Part shown: positions 1 through 8,190 of the stretch, in pieces | Layout: every line of letters begins with the position of its first letter | Numbering within the stretch: the first letter of the stretch is position 1 | Assembly: GCF_025770765.1 (NCBI RefSeq) | Contig: NZ_JANZKY010000004.1 | Coordinates: 1-64,000, forward strand | Direction of reading: 5' to 3' | Source: Propionivibrio soli | Lineage (GTDB): Bacteria; Pseudomonadota; Gammaproteobacteria; Burkholderiales; Rhodocyclaceae | DNA length: 64,000 nt | The notes under the pieces: generated by a model | Told to the model about the DNA's origin: nothing | What the model saw: the letters and a program-made list of their open reading frames with translations, nothing else | The model's database searches: none | Translations under genes and position numbers: made by a program

Positions 1-911
1 TGTTGAGAGAAGATGAAATTGGTTTGACGGCGCAAGCGCTGAACCGCCTTATCGATAAATTGCAGGGCAACCTCAAGACGATTCTGGAACGCTCGGCCTC
101 GGTTGCCCATTCTGCGAACCAGATGGCAGCTACCTCAGGACAAGTAGCCATCGCGTCGCATCAGCAAAGTGAGTCAGCGGCGAACATGGCCGCCACGGTC
201 GAACAAATGACCGTCAGCATCAACCACGTCGGTGATCGCGCGAGCGAGGCAGACCGCCTGTCCACCCAGTCCGGGACTTTGGCCGCATCAGGGGAGTCGA
301 TCATTGGCAAGACGGTAGACGACATCAACAAGATTTCCGACACAGTCCATCAGGCGGCTGATCGCATACGCGAATTGGTCGAAAACAGTCAACGAATCTC
401 TAGCGTTGTCGCCGTAATCAAAGAGGTAGCTGACCAGACCAATCTTCTTGCTCTGAATGCGGCCATTGAGGCGGCTCGAGCCGGAGAACAAGGACGGGGA
501 TTCGCGGTTGTTGCCGACGAAGTGCGTAAACTCGCTGAACGAACGTCCGCGTCAACTCAGGAAATATCAAAAACGATTGAGTCCATGCGAACCGGAGCCG
601 ACGAAGTGGCCATGAGGATGGAAAGCGTCGTTGCCGAAGTTGGGCGTGGCGTCGACTCTGCCAGCAAAGCGAACGAAGCGATTAACCAGATCGGGATCGG
701 AAGCAGGAATGCGGTGGAAATGGTTCAAGAAATCTCTTCCGCCATTCGCGAACAAGCTTCGGCGATGACGACCATCGCGCAGCAGGTCGAACGGATCGCT
801 CAGATGTCCGAAGAGAGCAGCGCGGCCGCCGACAATAGCGCGCAGGTAGCCAAGGATCTCGACAACCTCGCGACAGAAATGCAACACATCGTCCGCGCTT
901 ACCGACTCTAG
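1..911 (+). CDS. Methyl-accepting chemotaxis protein, 3' part
   Basis: This is the cytoplasmic signalling half of a chemotaxis receptor that relays ligand state to CheA/CheW. The visible 302 residues open in the end of a HAMP linker (motif [15 protein letters not shown]) and continue as a long heptad-rich coiled coil. The hairpin tip (about residues 135-180) carries the receptor hallmark [19 protein letters not shown] followed by [18 protein letters not shown]. The gene enters from beyond the left edge, so the ligand-binding domain, membrane segments and true start are missing. It ends in HIVRAYRL, with no NWETF-type CheR tether. The stop at 909-911 is followed by about 260 bases without a gene. 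The family assignment is certain; the ligand is unknown. Confidence 0.95.
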   Translation, partial: LREDEIGLTAQALNRLIDKLQGNLKTILERSASVAHSANQMAATSGQVAIASHQQSESAANMAATVEQMTVSINHVGDRASEADRLSTQSGTLAASGESIIGKTVDDINKISDTVHQAADRIRELVENSQRISSVVAVIKEVADQTNLLALNAAIEAARAGEQGRGFAVVADEVRKLAERTSASTQEISKTIESMRTGADEVAMRMESVVAEVGRGVDSASKANEAINQIGIGSRNAVEMVQEISSAIREQASAMTTIAQQVERIAQMSEESSAAADNSAQVAKDLDNLATEMQHIVRAYRL

Positions 912-1173
912 CGTGGAGCGAAAATGCCCATCCACATTTCGCCAGCCATTCGTCAGCAGTTCGGCTAGAGCTGGCCACCGACAGCTTTCAAATCTATGTC
1001 AGCGAAGCACGGGTTATCGGTCCCGTTTAGCCGGCCTGGTTTCGTAGAGTCTCGATATTAGTATTTCAACTTACTCTCTTCGGACATCTGCGATCCGTTC
1101 AACCCGCTGCGCCTTGGTAGTCATCACCGATGCTCATCATGCTCGGATCCATCATCCAGTGCCAACCAATCTT

Positions 1174-1728
1174 TTAACCCCGCCGTTCGATTTGACCGAC
1201 CAGCCAGTCCACGACATCGTCGACGAGTTGATCGACACAATTCGCGACTTTCGCTCCGGGCAAATGGACGTCCTCGAAGATGGCGAACACGTCTTTTCCC
1301 CATTTGAGGCCAAGCGCCTTCTCCGAGATCGTGCCCATGTTGCCGCCTATGGCCACGAGGCACAAGCTGCTGCGTGCGATGATGGCGTTGCGGATTTCCC
1401 CCATGCCCGTCGGAATAGCAACGGAGAGGTACGGATTTGCCGAACGGGCATCTTCTTCGGGAAGAACGCCGATGGCTATTCCCCCAGCTTCCGTTGCTCC
1501 CTGCGCCGCCGCTGCCATAACGCCGCCGCGTCCGCCACAAATCACCGCAAATCCCGCCTGCGCCAGAACGGCGGCAACTTGGTGTGCCGCGCCGGTTTCA
1601 TGCGGACCTCCGTCGCCTGGCCCGATAATTCCCACTGGCTGCTGAAGCCGGTGACGACCCGACTGATGCGCCTGCAAGCGTGCGATTTTTTCAGTGCGTT
1701 TTACGTTCGCGTCGGTTGGTGATGACAT
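1174..1728 (-). CDS. LOG-like / TIGR00725-type Rossmann protein
   Basis: This 184-residue protein has the Rossmann-like fold of the LOG (lysine decarboxylase-like, phosphoribohydrolase-related) family. The N-terminal strand reads VGIIGPGDGG, followed by the nucleotide-binding GGRGGVM motif (about 64-70). The family's second motif, normally PGGxGTxxE, appears as IGGNMGTISE, with a changed first residue but the terminal Thr and Glu retained. Known LOG proteins release bases from nucleoside 5'-monophosphates; the TIGR00725 branch has no proven substrate. The ATG start lies 38 bases inside the end of the upstream permease gene, so it is probably the last gene of the ABC importer operon. A role in that transport system is not evident from the sequence. 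Confidence 0.8.
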   Translation of the reverse strand: MSSPTDANVKRTEKIARLQAHQSGRHRLQQPVGIIGPGDGGPHETGAAHQVAAVLAQAGFAVICGGRGGVMAAAAQGATEAGGIAIGVLPEEDARSANPYLSVAIPTGMGEIRNAIIARSSLCLVAIGGNMGTISEKALGLKWGKDVFAIFEDVHLPGAKVANCVDQLVDDVVDWLVGQIERRG

Positions 1729-2500
1729 CGCCGATTCCTAGGACAAGGACGCAGATAGCCATGAGAACTAACGACATGGCGGCGGCTGCAGAAAAATCCG
1801 TACCGCCATCGCTCACCTTGGCGAGGAGCAGTAGGGGAAGAATGTTTAGTTGCGTACCGACAAGCGCCAGTGCGGTCCCGTAGGTCCCCATCGCCAGTGC
1901 CGCAACGAGGCACCCTGCCGAAAGGACTGAGGGCGCCACCTCCGGAATGACCGTATCGATGAAGGCGCGCAGGCGCGACGCACCGAGCGTACGCGCTGCC
2001 AGGGTGGGGGCATTGTCAAAGTTGGCGAATACCGGATACAGCGACAAAGCAACCCGTGGAATCAGGTAATACGCGTATGCAAACCCCAGACCGCCGACGC
2101 TGTAGATCCAGGACCCAACTTCTGCAGGATCCGCGCCGGCAAACGCCACGATCTGCGTGACGAAACCGGCGCGCCCGAAGCAAAGGATGAATCCATAGGC
2201 GATCACAAGTCCGGAGAATGCGAGCGGCAAGCCAAGCACGGTAAGCATCCATTGGCGATGGTGTGCCGGTTGCCGCGCGATCTCGATGGCAATGGCCGTT
2301 CCGACGAGTGCGGAAACGGCTCCGGCCACCAGCCCGAGGATCACCGTGTTGCGGGTCGCCGCCACGAACAGCGAATCCCCGAACACGCGCCCGAATGCCG
2401 ATCCACCGTCCGAGAACGCTTCCGGCACCAGCGCCAGCAACGGTAGGGTGAAGAACATCAGCATGAACAGCCACGCCAGCCAAGCCCCGTGCTTTTTCAT
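1691..2500 (-). CDS. ABC transporter permease (second permease of importer)
   Basis: This 269-residue inner-membrane permease has about six hydrophobic segments and the binding-protein-dependent transport signature. The EAA-like loop is visible as AARTLGASRLRAFIDTVIPEVAPS (about 166-189), which contacts the ATPase. It starts 12 bases after the binding-protein stop and is transcribed leftward as part of permease-ATPase-binding protein-permease. Two separate permease genes with a single ATPase and an extracellular family 1 binding protein are typical of the spermidine/putrescine, 2-aminoethylphosphonate and ferric-iron importers. The sequence does not allow a choice among those substrates. Confidence 0.88.
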   Translation of the reverse strand: MKKHGAWLAWLFMLMFFTLPLLALVPEAFSDGGSAFGRVFGDSLFVAATRNTVILGLVAGAVSALVGTAIAIEIARQPAHHRQWMLTVLGLPLAFSGLVIAYGFILCFGRAGFVTQIVAFAGADPAEVGSWIYSVGGLGFAYAYYLIPRVALSLYPVFANFDNAPTLAARTLGASRLRAFIDTVIPEVAPSVLSAGCLVAALAMGTYGTALALVGTQLNILPLLLLAKVSDGGTDFSAAAAMSLVLMAICVLVLGIGDVITNRRERKTH

Positions 2501-2512
2501 TGCGCGCCCAGC

Positions 2513-3598
2513 CTATTTTCCGAGCACGGCCTGCGACCACAAGCGGTCGACCTCGGCCTTCTGTTCGGCGGCCTTGACCACGTCAAGCGGGCGGATCTGT
2601 GGCGCTTCCGGCAGCTTCGACTTGACGTCGTCTGACAGTTTGGTGCCAGGAACCGCTGGGCGGACATAACCTTGTGCAAAAAGGCCCTGGCCGATCTCGC
2701 TCATGATGAAGTTGAGCCAGAGTTTACCGGAGTTAGGATTCGGGGCATTCTTGACGAGACTGATGGCATAAGGTGCGGCCGCACTGGCTTCCTTAGGAAT
2801 GACTACCGAGACCGCGTCGCCCATGCCGTCAACGTATTTGGCCTTCAGCCCGTCGTTTTCGTAGCTGATCCAGATCGGGATTTCGCCCTTGAGGAACTTG
2901 GCGTAGGGGGTCGTTCCTTCAACGCGCAAGACGTTGCCGGCAGCTTGCAGTTTGCCCAGATAGTCCGTGCCCGGTTTGACGTTATCGATGCTGCCGCCGT
3001 TGGCGAACGCCGCGGCGAAGGTCAGGACCTGCCCGATGCCGGTCGAACGTGGGTCCAGGTAAACGACCGAACTTTTGTATTCCGGCTTGAGCAGATCAGC
3101 CCAACTCGTCGGCACGTTCTTGACGAGCCTTGTGTTAACCAAGAAGGCGACGTTCAGCGTATGAATCGTGAACCATTTGCCCGACTCTTCGCGGAACACC
3201 GTGGGTAGCTTGTCGAAATTGATGGGCTTGAACGATTCGACAACGTCCTTCTTGACGGCATCAACACCGGACGCTGCGAAATAGTAGGCGGTGTCGGCTT
3301 GGGGACGACGCCGGCTTTTCTCAAGCGAGACAACCGTTGCTGCGGAGCCGATGTCGTTGTAGGTGATTTCGATATCCGGGTAGCGCTTCTTGAAATCGCG
3401 GAACAAGGATTTCCAGTTGGCCCACTCCGGACCGGTGTCGAAGGAAACGACAAGTCCCTCCTTCTGTGCCGCTTCGTATAGCGCTTTCTCTCCCGCGTAA
3501 AGCTCCGGGCCGTCGAACGCCACGGCAACGCCACTCGCGAACGAGAGCGTCGCCATCGCCAGCGCGGCAGCCGATTTGATAAGTTCTCTGCGTTTCAT
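2513..3598 (-). CDS. Periplasmic ABC substrate-binding protein (family 1, AEP/Fe/polyamine-like)
   Basis: This 361-residue binding protein catches substrate in the periplasm for the flanking permeases. The start is set by an AGGAGG ribosome-binding site just upstream; longer in-frame readings have no such site. The leader begins MKRRELIKSAAA, a twin-arginine pattern (RR followed by LIK) with a hydrophobic stretch ending near AVAFDG, so Tat export is plausible. The mature part has the two-lobed family 1 pattern (YDIGSAATVVSLEKSRRRPQADTA region, then DLLKPEYKSSVVYLDPRSTG), close to iron(III)/2-aminoethylphosphonate-type binding proteins. It starts 22 bases after the ATPase stop. The substrate is undetermined. 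Confidence 0.88.
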   Translation of the reverse strand: MKRRELIKSAAALAMATLSFASGVAVAFDGPELYAGEKALYEAAQKEGLVVSFDTGPEWANWKSLFRDFKKRYPDIEITYNDIGSAATVVSLEKSRRRPQADTAYYFAASGVDAVKKDVVESFKPINFDKLPTVFREESGKWFTIHTLNVAFLVNTRLVKNVPTSWADLLKPEYKSSVVYLDPRSTGIGQVLTFAAAFANGGSIDNVKPGTDYLGKLQAAGNVLRVEGTTPYAKFLKGEIPIWISYENDGLKAKYVDGMGDAVSVVIPKEASAAAPYAISLVKNAPNPNSGKLWLNFIMSEIGQGLFAQGYVRPAVPGTKLSDDVKSKLPEAPQIRPLDVVKAAEQKAEVDRLWSQAVLGK

Positions 3599-3620
3599 GT
3601 GACCTCCTTGTGAGTAGTAG

Positions 3621-4649
3621 TTAGCTGTCGAGCAAGGTGATGTGCTCAGGTGGAAGGGCGATGGCGTTGCCCGCAATCTGATGAGATTCGACGAGTAGCG
3701 GTAGTGCAGCGCCATCGGCCAAGAAGTCGTAGCGGTAGATTGATCCCAGGTATCGTTGCGTTCCGATATGCCCCGAGATGCGGTTAGTCGCGTCGCTGGA
3801 GGGCGTCGGCACAATGTTCTCAGGCCGGATCAACGCGAAGACGGACTGGCCCACCTGGCGGTGCCCCGTCGCAGTGGCAAGTCGAGCGAAACCGGCGTCA
3901 ATCAGATCACGAGCGATCACGGTGGCCGGCAAGATCGTTGAAAGGCCAACAAACTCCGCCACGGCTTTGTTCGCTGGTGCCCGATAGATTTCCTCGGGGG
4001 TGGAGAACTGAAGGAGTCGGCCATCCTTGAGCACAGCGACCTTGTCGGCCATGGTCAGCGCTTCTTCCTGGTCGTGTGTAACCAGCAGCGTCGTAGCGTT
4101 GAACCGCTTCTGTATCGTGCGAATCTGGTCGCGCAGATGGCCGCGAATACTGGCATCAAGTGCCGCCAACGGCTCGTCCAGCAACAGCGCCAGCGGGTCG
4201 ATGGCGAGTGCGCGCGCCAAAGCGACTCGCTGCTGTTGTCCACCGGAAAGTCTGGAGATCGAACGCTCGGCATATTCTGCAAGCCCCGTCAGTGCAAGCA
4301 GGTCCCGTGCACGATTCTGTCTCTCATTGAGCGGCACCTTGCGCAGCTTCAAACCATAGGCCACGTTATCGACCACGCTCAGATGAGGGAACAGAGCATA
4401 TTGCTGGAAGACCATACCGATATTGCGCTGATGCATCGGCTTGCCGGCGACATTCTCGCCATTGAGCAGAATCGAACCGGTGTGGCCGGTTTCGAGGCCA
4501 GCAACGAGTTTGAGCAGCGTCGATTTGCCTGATCCGCTCGGACCGATAACCGCCACGAGCTCCCCCGTATCGACTCTCAGGGATACGTCATGCAGGCCAT
4601 GCGTCGTGCCCGGATAGGTGTACGTAATGTGATCGAGGAGAAGACTCAT
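3621..4649 (-). CDS. ABC transporter ATP-binding protein (PotA/FbpC type)
   Basis: This 342-residue ATPase powers the importer. Walker A is GPSGSGKST (about 35-43), the signature is LSGGQQQRVALARAL, Walker B is LLLDEPLAALD and the switch His is in VTHDQEEA. A C-terminal TOBE-like regulatory region follows (ALIRPENIVP, about 265-274). The start used is the ATG at 4649, which overlaps the upstream permease stop by four bases (ATGA), a sign of translational coupling. A longer in-frame reading upstream would lie inside the permease gene and is rejected. The domain layout fits PotA/FbpC/PhnT-like ATPases. Confidence 0.93.
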   Translation of the reverse strand: MSLLLDHITYTYPGTTHGLHDVSLRVDTGELVAVIGPSGSGKSTLLKLVAGLETGHTGSILLNGENVAGKPMHQRNIGMVFQQYALFPHLSVVDNVAYGLKLRKVPLNERQNRARDLLALTGLAEYAERSISRLSGGQQQRVALARALAIDPLALLLDEPLAALDASIRGHLRDQIRTIQKRFNATTLLVTHDQEEALTMADKVAVLKDGRLLQFSTPEEIYRAPANKAVAEFVGLSTILPATVIARDLIDAGFARLATATGHRQVGQSVFALIRPENIVPTPSSDATNRISGHIGTQRYLGSIYRYDFLADGAALPLLVESHQIAGNAIALPPEHITLLDS

Positions 4650-5410
4650 GATTTCTTGATGACAGAGGAAGAAATGAAGGCGGAAGCGCAGGCCAGTAAC
4701 AAGAGAATCACCGTCGCCGCACACGCGAACCCGGTTGCCCCATAGAAGGCCTGCAAAAGGACCACCGGATAGGTGCGGTTCTGGAAACTCGTCAATAGAT
4801 TCGATAGGCCGAACTCGCCGACCGAGATAGCCGCCACCATTACCAATCCACTGATGAGGCTTTGTCGCAAATTCGGAACGACGATGCCAATAAACTGCTG
4901 CCACGGCGACGCACCGAGGGTCGCCGCGGCCGCTTCAAGCCGATCAAGTGCGAGGTGCCGCAGATCGGTCAGCAACGTGTTGGTGAGGTAGGGGAGCGTA
5001 TGGACGGCGTGGGCCGCGATCAGCAATGGAAGGGTTCCAAGCCACGGCGCGTAGTCGGTATTGAAAACGATGATGTAGCCAAAACCGAGCGTGATCGTCG
5101 GAACGGCCACAGGCATTGCGCTCACTAATCGGGCCGCGATACTACCGCGTTGGCCGGCACGGTGGTAGAGCGCATAGGCGAGTGGCACAGCGATGATCGT
5201 GTTGATCACGCAGGCGCTGACAGCAACAGTGAGGCTTGCGACGAACGCCTTGCGGAACGATGGGTCGACCCAGAGTTCAACATACCAGCGGGCGGTTGTG
5301 CCGGAAGGCAGCAATGTGTTCGTCCACGTGCTGCCGAAGCTGCCGACGATCAGGAGGGCGATCGGCAGTAATAGATAGATGCCGTAAATGATCGAAATTC
5401 CGCGAATCAC
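4646..5410 (-). CDS. ABC transporter permease (first gene of importer operon)
   Basis: This inner-membrane permease of about 254 residues has six predicted hydrophobic segments beginning IYGIYLLLPIALLIVGSF. The EAA loop is AAATLGASPWQQFIGIVVPNL. It resembles the PotC-like permease of polyamine, aminoethylphosphonate or iron importers. A GTG start at 5410 with GGAG eight bases upstream is preferred. An in-frame TTG at 5449 would add 13 residues but has no recognisable ribosome-binding site. It is the promoter-proximal gene of the operon and faces the LysR gene. Confidence 0.85.
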   Translation of the reverse strand: MIRGISIIYGIYLLLPIALLIVGSFGSTWTNTLLPSGTTARWYVELWVDPSFRKAFVASLTVAVSACVINTIIAVPLAYALYHRAGQRGSIAARLVSAMPVAVPTITLGFGYIIVFNTDYAPWLGTLPLLIAAHAVHTLPYLTNTLLTDLRHLALDRLEAAAATLGASPWQQFIGIVVPNLRQSLISGLVMVAAISVGEFGLSNLLTSFQNRTYPVVLLQAFYGATGFACAATVILLLLACASAFISSSVIKKS

Positions 5411-5561
5411 GCATTTGCTCCGGATGATGACATCTGCAAGACGCTCCAACTTAGGAGCGATGCGTGATTCTATGCCGGGAATGTTTCAGGAATCTGCGTG
5501 AACGCGTGAAATCTTCGGTTGATTTGTTGAGTAATTGGAAAGTATTAGCCATACTGCGTTC
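5411..5561. promoter_or_regulatory. Divergent promoter region between importer operon and LysR regulator
   Basis: The 151-base gap between two divergent genes is the expected control site for a LysR regulator and its adjacent target. For the rightward LysR gene a candidate sigma70 promoter is TTGATT at 5519-5524, an 18-base spacer and TATTAG at 5543-5548, about 14 bases ahead of its ATG. I could not settle on a single T-N11-A operator. The regulatory link rests on gene arrangement, not on a proven site. Confidence 0.4.
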
Positions 5562-6485
5562 ATGAAACGCTCGTGCCCGACCATCCAGGAACTAATGGCT
5601 TTTGACGCAGTGGCAAGCTTCGAGAGCCTGACACGCGCCGCCGGCGCATTGTGCGTATCGGTCGGTGCTATTAGCAAACAGCTTGCCTCGTTGGAAACCT
5701 TTGTCGGAAAACCGTTGTTTGAAAAGCAAGGCCGGGGTGTGAGGCTCACGGCCATCGGGAGGGAGTATTGGAACAAGATTTCCCCGAGTTTGCGTGCCAT
5801 CGAGTCGGCGACATTCGAGGTGCGCGCTGCGGGATTGAGCAGCGGTGTGCTAACCCTGGCGAGCGTCCCGACGTTCTTGACCAAATGGCTGATCCCGCGA
5901 CTGGGCGAGTTTCGCCGACATTACCCGGGAGTGACATTCAGTTTTCGCCGACATCTCGATCGTGGAGAAACTCAACCGCACGACATTGACGCTTCAATTC
6001 GCTATGGATCGGGAGACTGGCCGAACGTCGTCGCTGACTATATCGCGGGGCGGGAGTTCGTCTGCGTCATTGCGCCCGGGGGCCATGACAGAACGTCTCC
6101 TACCGATCCGCAAACCATGTTGATGGACGCGACACTTCTTCACCACGTTGAAGCGCCGACAGTCTGGCGTAAGTGGGCGTCCCACCATGACCTCGATGCA
6201 TTGCAGACGCTTTCCGGCCCGCGCTTTGCCCAATACGCGGCCATCATTCAGGCGGCCTTAAGTGGTTTGGGTGCGGCCCTGGTTCCGAAAATCCTGGTCG
6301 AAGATGAACTGCAAGATGGGCGGTTGGTGGCCATAGGCAATCCGGTCGATGGCGATCAAGGCCACTATCTGTGCTTTGCCTCAGAGAAAGGTGAGCGTTC
6401 CGTTTTCGCGGCGTTCCGAGAATGGATTCTGACAGAGGGGCATATCGGAGAGCGAGCGGCCATCCGCAGACTCGGACGGGGTTGA
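5562..6485 (+). CDS. LysR-family transcriptional regulator (GcvA-like)
   Basis: This 307-residue regulator has an N-terminal winged helix-turn-helix (about residues 8-65: ELMAFDAVASFESLTRAA then VSVGAISKQLASLE). A periplasmic-binding-protein-like effector domain follows from about residue 90 (GVLTLASVPTFLTKWLIPRL). The pattern of the effector domain (SIRYGSGDWP, later GLGAALVPKILVEDEL) is that of the GcvA subgroup. An earlier in-frame ATG at 5535 is possible, but 5562 fits the usual LysR N-terminus. It is divergent from the importer operon and is the natural candidate for its regulator. The co-inducer is unknown. Confidence 0.9.
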   Translation: MKRSCPTIQELMAFDAVASFESLTRAAGALCVSVGAISKQLASLETFVGKPLFEKQGRGVRLTAIGREYWNKISPSLRAIESATFEVRAAGLSSGVLTLASVPTFLTKWLIPRLGEFRRHYPGVTFSFRRHLDRGETQPHDIDASIRYGSGDWPNVVADYIAGREFVCVIAPGGHDRTSPTDPQTMLMDATLLHHVEAPTVWRKWASHHDLDALQTLSGPRFAQYAAIIQAALSGLGAALVPKILVEDELQDGRLVAIGNPVDGDQGHYLCFASEKGERSVFAAFREWILTEGHIGERAAIRRLGRG

Positions 6486-6541
6486 TCTATAGCCAGGGGA
6501 GTTTTCCTTCCTGGATTTTCACTGGATCATTTCATCGCGTT

Positions 6542-6561
6542 GGCCAAAGAGGACTTTGGCC
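6542..6561 (+). terminator. Hairpin downstream of lysR (weak terminator candidate)
   Basis: GGCCAAAG, a four-base loop AGGA, then CTTTGGCC form a perfect 8-base-pair stem 56 bases after the LysR stop. The following bases (GTATTTGATCC) are not a clean T-run, so this may be a weak terminator or simply a dyad. Confidence 0.4.
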
Positions 6562-6656
6562 GTATTTGATCCTAAAGACAGTCTCCCAGGGATTGCTGCC
6601 ATTGGTGGATTGAACCAACTGAACGACCGCTTAACCCAATGGTTTAGGCAGTACTC

Positions 6657-6681
6657 TGAATCGCCCCGGCTTCCCTAGACA
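6657..6681. repeat. IS terminal inverted repeat (OrfB end)
   Basis: 25-base terminal repeat starting TGAATCGCCCCGG and ending TAGACA. It pairs with 7864-7888 with four mismatches and contains the TAG stop of the transposase. Confidence 0.88.
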
Positions 6682-7508
6682 CTTTCGAGCCGGTTGAAAT
6701 ACTGCTGTTCGAACTGTACCGGAGAAAGCCCGTCTGCATACGAGTGACGACGCTTCGGGTTGTAGAACATCTCGATGTAGTCGAAGACATCCCGCCTCGC
6801 TTCTTCGCGGTCGGCATAGATTCGTCGTCGAATCCGCTCCCGTTTCAGTAGCTGGAAGAAGCTCTCTGCAACCGCGTTGTCGTAACAGTTGCTGCGCCGG
6901 CTCATGCTCGGGACTAGGTTGTGGACCTTCAGGAAGGACTGCCAGTCGTGACTGCTGAACTGGCTGCCCTGATCTGAATGCACGATGACCTCCTGCTTTG
7001 GTTGCCGGCGGCACACCGCCATCAGTAGCGCATTGATCGCCAACTCGCGATCGATGCGAGAGTGCATCGACCAACCGATGACCCGCCGCGAGAAGAGGTC
7101 GAGCACGACACCCAAGTAGAGCCAGCCTTCGTAGGTGCGGATGTAAGTAATGTCCGTCACCCAGACCTGATTCGGCTCGGCGACGTCGAATTCCTGCTGA
7201 ACGTGATTCGGTGCGATCACCGCTGGACGCCCGTAGCGCTGGCCGGGACGCCGACGATAACCCGTGTGCGAGCGCAGCTTCGCCACGCGCATCAGGCGAT
7301 AGACGCGATGCTTGCCGCAGGATTCACCGACCTCGCGCAGATCGTCGGTGATCTTGCGGTAGCCATACACACCGCCGCTTTCCAGCCAGAACTGCTTGAT
7401 GAGTCCGACTAGGCGCCGATCTTCCCTCTGCCGCGCAGACATCGGCGATGTACGCCAAGCGTAGTAGCCGCTCGGATGCACCTTCATCACCCGACACATC
7501 GTCCGCAC
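6675..7508 (-). CDS. IS3-family transposase OrfB (DDE integrase domain)
   Basis: This 277-residue catalytic part of the transposase has a helix-turn-helix-like HTH_21 region at the N-terminus (YGYRKITDDLRE) and an rve integrase core. The catalytic triad is visible as the D of WVTDITYI, the D of VHSDQGSQF and the E of NAVAESFFQLLK. The listed start is an in-frame GTG. The same frame stays open upstream through FIRSHEEQHAV to the slippery site at 7580-7586, so the functional product is most likely the OrfAB fusion made by -1 frameshifting, not free OrfB. Confidence 0.93.
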   Translation of the reverse strand: MRTMCRVMKVHPSGYYAWRTSPMSARQREDRRLVGLIKQFWLESGGVYGYRKITDDLREVGESCGKHRVYRLMRVAKLRSHTGYRRRPGQRYGRPAVIAPNHVQQEFDVAEPNQVWVTDITYIRTYEGWLYLGVVLDLFSRRVIGWSMHSRIDRELAINALLMAVCRRQPKQEVIVHSDQGSQFSSHDWQSFLKVHNLVPSMSRRSNCYDNAVAESFFQLLKRERIRRRIYADREEARRDVFDYIEMFYNPKRRHSYADGLSPVQFEQQYFNRLESV

Positions 7509-7546
7509 GGCATGCTGCTCTTCATGGGAACGAATGAAGGCGTACC

Positions 7547-7825
7547 TTACCGGGACTCCTTGGCAAAGTACGCCGCGGCCTTTTTTAGGATGTCGCGCTC
7601 TTCGGTGACGCGCCGCAACTCCGACTTCAACCGCCGGATTTCTTCCTGCTGACTGCGGGTTTCAGTCCGTTGCGCTTCCGGCACACCGAACTGCTTCATC
7701 CACTGGTACAGGCTGTGCTGGGATACACCCAGCCGTTCCGCCAGATCGGCCACCGCGTGCCCTCGATCGGTCACCTGCTTGACCGCCTCAATCTTGAATT
7801 CATCCGTGTAACGCTTGCCGCTCAT
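7547..7825 (-). CDS. IS3-family transposase OrfA (DNA-binding)
   Basis: This 92-residue protein has a helix-turn-helix (TDEFKIEAVKQVTDRGHAVADLAERLGVSQHSLYQW) and a C-terminal leucine-zipper-like helix (QQEEIRRLKSELRRVTEERDILKKA) that mediates multimerisation and end recognition in IS3 elements. A GGAGG-like site (CCAGGGAGGTGTC) precedes the ATG. It ends KESR shortly after the frameshift site. Confidence 0.93.
   Translation of the reverse strand: MSGKRYTDEFKIEAVKQVTDRGHAVADLAERLGVSQHSLYQWMKQFGVPEAQRTETRSQQEEIRRLKSELRRVTEERDILKKAAAYFAKESR
7580..7586 (-). other. Programmed -1 frameshift heptamer A-AAA-AAG
   Basis: On the reverse strand the orfA codons CTA AAA AAG form the canonical slippery sequence A AAA AAG in the correct phase. 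A -1 slip joins OrfA at its residues DILKK to the continuous upstream extension of the OrfB frame, giving the fused OrfAB transposase known for IS3-family elements. Confidence 0.85.
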
Positions 7826-7863
7826 GACACCTCCCTGGTTGCCTCAAGTGTAAGGCTCAACGG

Positions 7864-7888
7864 TGTCTACAGATTCCGGGGCGATTCA
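7864..7888. repeat. IS terminal inverted repeat (OrfA end)
   Basis: 25-base terminal repeat, the partner of 6657-6681; read outward-in on the reverse strand it also starts TGAATCGCCCCGG. It lies 38 bases upstream of the OrfA start. Confidence 0.88.
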
Positions 7889-8070
7889 GTGAAGAGGTCT
7901 TCGCCGTTCTCGATGGCATCGTCGATATGCATTACCGCGAGGCAGGTGTCGAAAGCATCGTCACGCTTCGCGTTGGCGACATTTTCTTTGCTCAGATCGG
8001 GTGTGAGCACGTCGCTCATCCCCGTGGTGAGGCACGGATCCTCGTGGTGGAGCGCGAGGGCAGTGTATGA
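7889..8070 (+). pseudogene. Truncated cupin-domain protein, 3' end only
   Basis: Immediately to the right of the IS an open frame (in phase from 7891) gives 59 residues beginning EEVFAVLDGIVDMHYREAG and containing VTLRVGDIFFAQIGCEHVAHP. It then stops at TGA 8068-8070. This is the second half of a small cupin (mannose-6-phosphate-isomerase-like) barrel. The first half, including the metal-binding HHH region, is absent and not visible on the other side of the IS (6486-6656). I infer that IS insertion plus adjacent deletion destroyed the gene. Confidence 0.7.
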
Positions 8071-8190
8071 GCAACCTGCCGGCTACCCGTCGTTGCATCC
8101 GATCTGCCCCAGTCCGCTTCGCGGTCTGCTGTCAGCTGAGCTTGCACGCTTTCTCTGTCGGCATCGACTCACTCAAGGAGCAAGCCCTTA

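Larger units (their letters stand above)
6657..7888 (-). mobile_element. IS3-family insertion sequence, 1232 bp, apparently intact
   Basis: Two overlapping transposase frames are bounded by imperfect 25-base inverted repeats at 6657-6681 and 7864-7888 (21 of 25 positions match, both ends starting TGAATCGCCCCGG). Both frames are open, a canonical slippery heptamer is present and the DDE residues are kept, so the element looks functional. The OrfB stop lies within the left repeat, as is usual in compact IS3 elements. The bases next to the two ends (CTC on the left, GTG on the right) do not form a 3-base target duplication, which suggests a deletion or recombination at one side after insertion. 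Confidence 0.92.
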
